Translations under genes and position numbers: made by a program
Shown: one piece after another, positions 58,250 through 64,000 of the stretch
Position numbering within the stretch: the first letter of the stretch is position 1
How the letters are laid out: every line of letters begins with the position of its first letter
Notes under the pieces: model-generated
The model's input: only the letters and a program-made list of their open reading frames with translations
Database searches by the model: none
What the model was told of the DNA's origin: nothing
Source of the DNA: CAXTEJ01 sp964243295
GTDB taxonomy: Bacteria; Actinomycetota; Actinomycetes; Actinomycetales; Angustibacteraceae
Length of the DNA stretch: 64,000 nt
Assembly: GCA_964243295.1 (NCBI GenBank)
Contig: CAXTEJ010000013.1
Location: 13,982-77,981, forward strand
Direction of reading: 5' to 3'

Positions 58250-58981
58250 TCAGCCCGCGCCTCCCCCGACCACTGCGTCGCTTGACGCCGCCGCCTTCGC
58301 CCGGCGCCGACGTCCGGGCTTGGTGGGGGGCAGCAGGGCCGCGAGATCGCCGCCGGTGTCGTTGCTGCGCAGCACGAACGGCCGCGTGGGCGTGTAGCGG
58401 ATCACCGACACCGAGCACGGGTCGACGACGATGCGCTGGAAGGAGTCGAGGTGGGTGCCGAGGGCGTCGGCGAGGATCGCCTTGATGACGTCGCCGTGCG
58501 AGATGGCGACCCACAGCGCGTCGTCGCCGTGCTCGGCGGCGACCTCGGCGTCCCACCCGCGCACGGCGTCCAGGGCCCGCTGCTGCATGCCGCGCATCGA
58601 CTCGCCCTCGGGGCCGGGGAACACCGCAGCGCTCGGGTGCGACTGGACGACGCGCCACAGCGGGTCCTTGGCGAGGGTCGTGATCTCGCGGCCGGTCCAG
58701 TCGCCGTAGCGGCACTCGCCGAGCCGGTCGTCGGTGGCGACCGCCGGACGCGCCACCCCCTTCGGCCCGGGCACTGACGTCAGCACCGCCGCGGTGCGCT
58801 GGCAGCGCTCGAGCGGGCTGGCGACGACCGCAGCCAGCGGCAGGGCGGCGAGTCGCGCGCTCAGCGCCGCAGCCTGCGCCTCGCCGGTCTCGTCAAGCTG
58901 GACGCCGGGGGTCCACCCGGCCAGGACCCCGGAGGTGTTGGCCGTCGTACGACCATGGCGGACGAGGAGCAGTGTGGGCAC
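58250..58981 (-). CDS. Histidine phosphatase family protein (MSMEG_4193-like)
   Basis: A 243-residue enzyme with LLLVRHGRTTANTSG (about 4-18), the RHG phosphohistidine site, and the second His in WVAISHGDVIKAI (about 158). The C-terminus is a basic tail after LLPPTKPG. It would hydrolyse a phosphomonoester; the substrate is unknown. GTG at 58981 is divergent from corA with only 29 bases between the starts. Confidence 0.88.
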   Translation of the reverse strand: MPTLLLVRHGRTTANTSGVLAGWTPGVQLDETGEAQAAALSARLAALPLAAVVASPLERCQRTAAVLTSVPGPKGVARPAVATDDRLGECRYGDWTGREITTLAKDPLWRVVQSHPSAAVFPGPEGESMRGMQQRALDAVRGWDAEVAAEHGDDALWVAISHGDVIKAILADALGTHLDSFQRIVVDPCSVSVIRYTPTRPFVLRSNDTGGDLAALLPPTKPGRRRRAKAAASSDAVVGGGAG

Positions 58982-59010
58982 CTGCGAAGCCTACGGTGGA
59001 GGATGCAGGG

Positions 59011-60036
59011 GTGATCATCGACCAGGCCGTCTACCGCGACGGGCGGCGCCAGCACTGCTCAGACCTGTCCGAGGAGATCGAGCGGCTGCGCGACGTTCCC
59101 GACGGCTTCGTCTGGATCGGGCTCAAGGATCCCACGGACGCCGAGTTCGACAGCGTGCGCGAGGAGCTGAAGCTGCATCCGCTCGCGGTCGAGGACGCGG
59201 TGAAGGGCAACCAGCGTGCCAAGCTCGAGGTGTACGACGAGTCGCTGTTCCTGGTGCTCAAGCCGCTGTGGTACGACGACGCCACCAGCCAGGTCGAGAC
59301 CGGCGACCTGATGCTCTTCGTGGGAGACCACTTCATCGTCACCGTGCGGCGCGGTGAGGCGGCGCCGCTGGCGGACGTGCGGCACGGGCTGGAGCACAAG
59401 TCCCAGGAGCTCGCTCACGGGCCGGTGTCGGTGATGTACGCGGTGATGGACTCGGTGGTCGACACCTACAGCGCGATCGACGCCGAGCTGCAGCAGGACC
59501 TCGAGCAGCTGGAGCAGCGGGTCTTCGCCGGCGACGTCGACGACGCCTCGCCGCCGCGCCTCGGCGTGCCGGACGTGCAGGAGAAGGCCGCCAGCTCGGA
59601 TGCGCGTCGCATCTACCTGCTCAAGCGGGAGGTGCTGGAGGTGCGGCGCGCGGTGGTGCCGCTGATCGAGCCCCTGCAGCGGCTGCTCAGCCGCGAGACA
59701 CCGCACGTCCCCGAGGCGGCGCGCCCGTTCTTCCGGGACGTCAGCGACCACCTGCTGCGGGTCGCCGACCACGTCGAGTCCTACGACCGGCTGCTCGGCG
59801 ACATCCTGTCGGCGCACCTGACGCGGGTCTCGGTGCAGCAGAACTCCGACATGCGCACGATCTCGGCGTGGGTCGCCATCGCCGCCGTGCCGACGATGAT
59901 CGCCGGCATCTACGGCATGAACTTCGAGAACATGCCCGAGCTGAGGTGGCGCTACGGCTACTTCCTCGTCCTCGGCGTGATGGCGGTCGCCTGCGGCTCG
60001 ATGTACCGCGCGTTCAAGCGGTCGGGGTGGTTGTAG
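59011..60036 (+). CDS. corA: CorA-family magnesium/cobalt transporter
   Basis: A 341-residue CorA channel. The cytoplasmic domain is followed by a long stalk helix and two membrane helices at the end; the selectivity loop YGMNFENMPE is at about 300-309. It forms pentamers that admit Mg2+. GTG at 59011 has GGAGGA upstream. The gene converges with uppP. Confidence 0.93.
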   Translation: MIIDQAVYRDGRRQHCSDLSEEIERLRDVPDGFVWIGLKDPTDAEFDSVREELKLHPLAVEDAVKGNQRAKLEVYDESLFLVLKPLWYDDATSQVETGDLMLFVGDHFIVTVRRGEAAPLADVRHGLEHKSQELAHGPVSVMYAVMDSVVDTYSAIDAELQQDLEQLEQRVFAGDVDDASPPRLGVPDVQEKAASSDARRIYLLKREVLEVRRAVVPLIEPLQRLLSRETPHVPEAARPFFRDVSDHLLRVADHVESYDRLLGDILSAHLTRVSVQQNSDMRTISAWVAIAAVPTMIAGIYGMNFENMPELRWRYGYFLVLGVMAVACGSMYRAFKRSGWL

Positions 60037-60040
60037 CCGC

Positions 60041-60877
60041 TCAGGTCGCGCTCAGCGCGCCGCTGGCGAGCGCGACCGCCAAGACCAGGCCGAGCGCCAC
60101 CCGGTACCAGACGAACACCGTGATGGGGTGGCGCTGCACGAAGCGCAGCAGCCACGCGATGGACGCCAGCGCCACGGCGAACGACACCACGACGCCGACG
60201 CCGATCTGCCCGACCCCGACGACCGCGGTGTCGACGTCCTTGAGCTCGTACAGCCCCGCGGCGGTCAGCGCGGGGATCGCCATGAAGAACGACAGCCGCG
60301 TGGCGGTGACGCGGTCGACGCCGCGCAGCAGGCCGGCGGAGATCGTGGCGCCCGAGCGGCTGACACCGGGCACCAGCGAGACGCACTGCAGCCCGCCGAT
60401 GATCAGGGCGTCCGTGAGCGTCAGGTCGGTCTCGCCGCGCTGCTGGGTCGCGCGCTTCTCGGCGTAGGCCATGACCGCGCTCCAGGCGATGAGCGCGCCG
60501 GCCACCACCCACAGGCTGCGCAGCGGACCGGTGATCACGTCCCTGAGCGCGAGGCCCACGACGGCGACCGGGACGGAGCCGACGATGACCACCCAGGCGA
60601 GCCGGTAGTCGGGGTGGTCGCGCCGGTCGGCGTCACGCAGCCCGCCGATCCACGCGCCCAGCAGCCGCAGGATGTCGGCGCGGAAGTACAGCAGCGTCGC
60701 GACGATGGCACCGAGCTGGATGACGGCCGTGAACGAGGTGACGGCGGGGTCGTCCACCTCGAGGCCGAGCAGCTTTTCGCCGATGGTCAGGTGCCCGGTG
60801 CTGGACACGGGCAGGAACTCGGTCAGCCCCTCGACGACGCCGAGCACGACGGAGTCCAGGTAGGTCAGGGCGCTCAC
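60041..60877 (-). CDS. uppP: Undecaprenyl-diphosphatase
   Basis: A 278-residue BacA/UppP membrane enzyme that recycles the cell-wall lipid carrier. Both active motifs are present: EGLTEFLPVSSTGH (about 17-30) and LVPGVSRSGAT (about 165-175). Eight or so helices. GTG at 60877. Its end lies four bases from corA's end. Confidence 0.95.
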   Translation of the reverse strand: MSALTYLDSVVLGVVEGLTEFLPVSSTGHLTIGEKLLGLEVDDPAVTSFTAVIQLGAIVATLLYFRADILRLLGAWIGGLRDADRRDHPDYRLAWVVIVGSVPVAVVGLALRDVITGPLRSLWVVAGALIAWSAVMAYAEKRATQQRGETDLTLTDALIIGGLQCVSLVPGVSRSGATISAGLLRGVDRVTATRLSFFMAIPALTAAGLYELKDVDTAVVGVGQIGVGVVVSFAVALASIAWLLRFVQRHPITVFVWYRVALGLVLAVALASGALSAT

Positions 60878-60882
60878 GCGTG

Positions 60883-62034
60883 TCAGCCTGACAGACCGGA
60901 TTCGTCGAGCACCTGCGCCACGGTGCGGATCGTGTGAAGACGTCGTGCGAGGTCGCCGTCGAGGGCCGCGACGCTCACGGTGGTCACGCCCGCCTCGGCG
61001 TAGGCGTGCAACCGGTCGCGGATGCGCTCGCGCGGACCGATCAGCGAGGTGCGGTCGATGAAGTCCAGCGGGACGGCGGCAGCGGCCTCGCGGTGCTTGC
61101 GGTCGAGGAACAGCCGCTGCACTCGCTCGGCGTCGGCCTCGAACCCCATGCGGCGGGCGAGGGCGTTGTAGAAGTTCTGGTCCCTGCTGCCCATGCCGCC
61201 GACGTACAGCGCGGCGTAGCCGCGCACCGGGGCCGCCGCCCGCTCGAGGTCGTCGTCGATCACCACCGGCACGGTGGTCACGACGTCGAAGCCGGCCATC
61301 GGGTCGTCGACGTGGCCGGCCGCGACACGCCCCCGCCGCAACGGGTCCATGCTGACGGCGGCGTGCTCGGGGCTGAAGAACACCCCGAGCCAGCCGTCGG
61401 CAATGCGGCCCGCCAGCTCGAGGTTCTTCGGGCCGACCGCCGCCAGGTAGATGGGCAGCTGCTCGCGTGCGGGGCGCACCGTCAGCTTGATGGCCTTCCC
61501 GGGCCCGTCGGGCAGCGGCAGCGTGAAGTGCGTGCCGTCGTACCGGACGGTCTCGCCGCGCAGCGCCATGCGGACGATGTCGACGTACTCGCGGGTGCGG
61601 CCGAGCGGATGGTCGAAGCGCACGCCGTGCCAGCCCTCCGACACCTGCGGGCCGGACACACCCAGACCAAGGCGAAACCTCCCGCCGCTCAACGTGTCCA
61701 GCGTCGCGGCCGTCATCGCGGTCATCGCCGGCGTGCGCGCGGGGATCTGCAGCACCGCGCTGCCGACGTCGATGCGCTCGGTGCGCGCGGCGACCCACGA
61801 CAGCACCGTGACGGCGTCCGAGCCGTAGGCCTCGGCGGCCCAGGCGACGGAGTAGCCGAGCCGGTCGGCCTCCTGCGCGAGCAGCAGGTTGTCGGCGTCG
61901 TCGCCCGCGCCCCAGTAGCCGAGGTTGAGCCCCAGCCGCAGCCGCCCGGGAGTGTGCCGCTGGTCGCGCTGCGGGGCGCGTCGCGGCGTGCCGGTGGTCG
62001 CGTCGGTGGTCGCGTCCGGTGGCGGGGCGGGCAT
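60883..62034 (-). CDS. LLM-class F420-type oxidoreductase
   Basis: A 383-residue luciferase-like monooxygenase-fold protein. RLRLGLNLGYWGAG starts the barrel; GSAVLQIPARTPAMTAMTAATLD and LGLGVSGPQVSEGWHG are hallmarks of F420-dependent relatives. The cofactor (F420 or FMN) and substrate cannot be told. It is immediately upstream of uppP on the same strand. The first 30 residues are a low-complexity extension. Confidence 0.88.
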   Translation of the reverse strand: MPAPPPDATTDATTGTPRRAPQRDQRHTPGRLRLGLNLGYWGAGDDADNLLLAQEADRLGYSVAWAAEAYGSDAVTVLSWVAARTERIDVGSAVLQIPARTPAMTAMTAATLDTLSGGRFRLGLGVSGPQVSEGWHGVRFDHPLGRTREYVDIVRMALRGETVRYDGTHFTLPLPDGPGKAIKLTVRPAREQLPIYLAAVGPKNLELAGRIADGWLGVFFSPEHAAVSMDPLRRGRVAAGHVDDPMAGFDVVTTVPVVIDDDLERAAAPVRGYAALYVGGMGSRDQNFYNALARRMGFEADAERVQRLFLDRKHREAAAAVPLDFIDRTSLIGPRERIRDRLHAYAEAGVTTVSVAALDGDLARRLHTIRTVAQVLDESGLSG

Positions 62035-62096
62035 GGCCGGGACTGTAACGGTGAGCCTGCGGCCGCCCCGTGGGCACGGCCTCTAGCGTGTGGCCC

Positions 62097-63056
62097 ATGC
62101 GGCAGCGGTCGGTAGGGGCGTCGGGGCTGCGTGTCTCCCGCCTGGCGCTGGGCACCATGACGTGGGGTCGCGACACCGACGAGCACGAGTCGCGCGACCA
62201 GCTTCAGGCTTTCCTCGAGGCCGGCGGCACGTTCGTCGACACGGCCGCCGGCTACGGCGACGGCGAGGCGGAGCGGTTGATCGGCTCGCTGCTGCCGACC
62301 CTCGCCGCGCGTGAGGACCTCGTCATCTGCACCAAGGCCGGCATCTCCCGGCGCACCGGACGGCGCGTCGTCGACACCTCCCGGCGCGCGCTGCTCGATG
62401 CGCTCGACGCCTCGCTGGCCCGGCTCGCCACCGACCACGTCGACCTGTGGCTGGCCCACACCTGGAGCGACGACGTGCCGCTGGAGGAGACGCTGTCGGC
62501 CATGGAGTACGCGGTCGAGACAGGCCGAACCCGCTACGTCGGCGTCTCGAACTACGGCGGCTGGCAGAGCGCCCGCGCCGCCACCCTCACGCAGGTGCGC
62601 GGCGCCACCCCGCTGGTCGCCAACCAGGTCGAGTACTCGCTGCTCGCCCGCGGCGTCGAGCACGAGGTCGTCGGCTCCGCCGCCGCGCACGGTCTCGGCC
62701 TGATGGCCTGGTCGCCGCTCGGCCGTGGCGTGCTCACCGGCAAGTACCGGCGCGGCACCCCCGCCGACTCCCGTGCTGCCTCCCCGCACTTCGCCGGCTT
62801 CGTCGAGCCCTTCCTGGGTGACCGCTCCCGCCGCGTCGTCGAGGCCGTCGTCGCGGCCGCCGACGGCCTGGGCTGCTCCCCCGCCGAGATCGCCCTCGCC
62901 TGGGTGCGCGACCAGCCGGGCGTCATCGCCCCCGTGGTCGGCGCCCGGACCGCCGCCCAGCTGCGGGGCACCCTCACCAGCGAGGACGTCGAGCTGCCGC
63001 CCGAGATCCGCGAGGCCCTCGACGAGGTCTCCGCGCCGGCCGTCACACCGGCCTGA
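62097..63056 (+). CDS. Aldo/keto reductase
   Basis: A 319-residue NADPH-dependent reductase. Asp and Tyr are in FVDTAAGYGDG (about 43-53), Lys in CTKAGIS (about 79) and His in LWLAHTW (about 118); GVSNYGGWQ is typical. Smaller than the YghZ-type enzyme at 37118 and not closely alike. ATG at 62097, divergent from the LLM gene, with a 62-base spacer. Confidence 0.9.
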   Translation: MRQRSVGASGLRVSRLALGTMTWGRDTDEHESRDQLQAFLEAGGTFVDTAAGYGDGEAERLIGSLLPTLAAREDLVICTKAGISRRTGRRVVDTSRRALLDALDASLARLATDHVDLWLAHTWSDDVPLEETLSAMEYAVETGRTRYVGVSNYGGWQSARAATLTQVRGATPLVANQVEYSLLARGVEHEVVGSAAAHGLGLMAWSPLGRGVLTGKYRRGTPADSRAASPHFAGFVEPFLGDRSRRVVEAVVAAADGLGCSPAEIALAWVRDQPGVIAPVVGARTAAQLRGTLTSEDVELPPEIREALDEVSAPAVTPA

Positions 63057-63075
63057 CGGCCGACGCCGCACGTCG

Positions 63076-64000
63076 TCATGACGCGAGTGCACGGACCGGG
63101 ATGGTGACCGCCGAATCGACCGGCACGGTCACCCCCGAGTCGACCGGCACGGTCACCCCCGAGTCGACCGGCACGGTCACGGCCGAGTCGACCGGGACGG
63201 TCACGGCCGAGTCGACCGGGACGGTCACGGCCGAGTCGACCGGGACGGGCACCGCCGACTCGACCGGGACGGGCTCCGCCGAACCGAACGGGACGGTGAC
63301 CGCCGAACCGAACGGCAGGGTGGCGCCGGACTCGCCTGCTGACGGCTGCCGCTGCGACCCCGATGGATGGGCCCCCAGCAGTGGCGGCGCGGTTGAGTCG
63401 TAGGTGTGCCCTGTCGGCGTGGTGGTGCGGACGAGGTGTGCGCTGCGTGGCGCGGCGCTGGCCGCGCCTGGTGGCACGCTGCTGGTGCCGGGTGGCTCGG
63501 TGCCGTCCGCGCTGGGTGGGCCTGTGTTGGCGACGCCCGTCGTGTCGTCCGAGACCACGTCCGCTCGCCACCCGTCGAGGGACTTGGTGTGGTTGCACCG
63601 CTCGCACAACCCCTGCCCGTTGCCGAGGCTGGTCGCCCCGCCGGCGGCGTCGGGGTGAACGTGGTCGCCGTGCCGGATCGGCGCCTCGCACCAGGGCGTC
63701 CGGCAGGTCTGGTCGCGCAGCACGAGCATGCGGCGCAGGTTCCCCTCGAACACCCGCCGGGTGGCCTCCATCGCGACCAGCTGCCCGGTCGCCGGGGCGG
63801 CGTACAGCCGCCGCAACCACACCTTCGCCGCCTGCCGGACCAGGTCGCGGGCCATCGGGGCGGGGATGAGGTCGGCGGCGGAGTTCGACCCTGTCGGGTC
63901 GGAGGTCAGCAGGGCGGGGTGGTCACCGCCGCGCAGCAGCGTGTTGTCGGTGACGACCAGGTGCACCTCGACCGCCACGTCGCAACCGCCGCCGGGCTGG
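63076..64000 (-). CDS. HNH endonuclease (DUF222/13E12-type), 5' end beyond window
   Basis: The C-terminal 307 residues of a protein that runs off the right edge. CRTPWCEAPIRHGDHVHP and LCERCNHTKSLDGW form the HNH zinc-finger nuclease domain that ends 13E12/REP13E12-type proteins of actinomycetes. After it comes a Thr/Pro/Ser linker and a tail of about nine VPVDSAVT-like octapeptides. The role of this family is not known; multiple copies per genome are usual. Confidence 0.85.
   Translation of the reverse strand, partial: QPGGGCDVAVEVHLVVTDNTLLRGGDHPALLTSDPTGSNSAADLIPAPMARDLVRQAAKVWLRRLYAAPATGQLVAMEATRRVFEGNLRRMLVLRDQTCRTPWCEAPIRHGDHVHPDAAGGATSLGNGQGLCERCNHTKSLDGWRADVVSDDTTGVANTGPPSADGTEPPGTSSVPPGAASAAPRSAHLVRTTTPTGHTYDSTAPPLLGAHPSGSQRQPSAGESGATLPFGSAVTVPFGSAEPVPVESAVPVPVDSAVTVPVDSAVTVPVDSAVTVPVDSGVTVPVDSGVTVPVDSAVTIPVRALAS
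63113..63328 (-). repeat. 24-bp tandem repeat encoding an octapeptide tail
   Basis: At least eight units of a 24-bp repeat from 63113 (GAATCGACCGGCACGGTCAC plus four bases), decaying from 63281 onward. The near-identical DNA of the first six units implies recent expansion. Confidence 0.88.

Noticed and set aside
63101..63403. Plus-strand frame of TESTGTV repeats
   Set aside because: It is the antisense of the HNH repeat tail; the minus frame carries the recognisable HNH domain.

Overview
This is a 64 kb piece of chromosome from a very high-G+C (roughly three-quarters G+C by eye) mycothiol-producing actinomycete. The evidence is mshC, a full bacterial proteasome/pupylation set (dop, pup, prcB, prcA, ARC ATPase), an F420-type luciferase-like oxidoreductase, an HrdB/SigA-type principal sigma factor, DUF7455, DUF3090 and SCO1664-family genes, and frequent GTG starts with 4-nt start/stop overlaps. 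No tRNA, rRNA, CRISPR array, prophage or insertion sequence was recognised. Genus cannot be fixed from the sequence alone.

Layout. 1-6420: a truncated type IIA topoisomerase B subunit (ParE/GyrB), DUF7455 zinc protein, DUF456 membrane protein, a small stress-type cluster (hypothetical membrane protein, two tandem WGxxGxxG secreted peptides, an SDR dehydrogenase) whose three promoters all look sigma-B/SigF-like, and the principal sigma factor. 6735-16829: UspA, a GCS2-NUDIX fusion, the methionine genes metY-metX behind a SAM-IV riboswitch, DUF4192, DUF1232, a frameshifted ATP-dependent DNA ligase, and a rhodanese/SufE pair. 16893-28780: a PolA-like polymerase, an ArfB-like hydrolase, a five-gene convergently ending operon (DUF4331 - two class F sortases - TPR protein - NicO metal transporter), RecQ fused to a phosphoribosyltransferase domain, and a HAD phosphatase. 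28777-38462: metH interrupted by an in-frame amber codon, an MFS transporter, an acyl-ACP desaturase with a double palindromic operator, an ABC-F ATPase, an aldo/keto reductase and a cold-shock protein. 38750-45093: phosphoglycerate dehydrogenase, a spermidine-synthase-like protein, then prcA, prcB, an endonuclease VII-type HNH gene of lower G+C, pup and dop. 45132-53852: a three-domain secreted fusion (PQQ-type sugar dehydrogenase / Cu-Zn superoxide dismutase / SMP-30-type propeller), a NUDIX hydrolase, DUF3054, the proteasomal ATPase ARC, TrmI, a site-2 protease and a RecB-type nuclease. 53910-64000: PAC2, mshC with SCO1664/DUF3090/histidine phosphatase, CorA, UppP, an LLM oxidoreductase, an aldo/keto reductase and a truncated HNH endonuclease with a long octapeptide-repeat tail.

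How it fits together. The right half carries many of the genes that sit together in mycobacteria around mpa-dop-pup-prcBA, trmI, PAC2, metH, mshC and uppP, so it is an ordinary core actinobacterial neighbourhood with inserted extras. Sulfur metabolism recurs (metX/metY under SAM control, metH, rhodanese, SufE, mshC). The items most worth a second look are the DUF4331-sortase-TPR-NicO operon, the sugar dehydrogenase-SOD fusion, the GCS2-NUDIX fusion, the endonuclease VII gene embedded in the proteasome operon, and two housekeeping genes (metH, DNA ligase) each broken by a single-base change, which may be real lesions or sequence errors.
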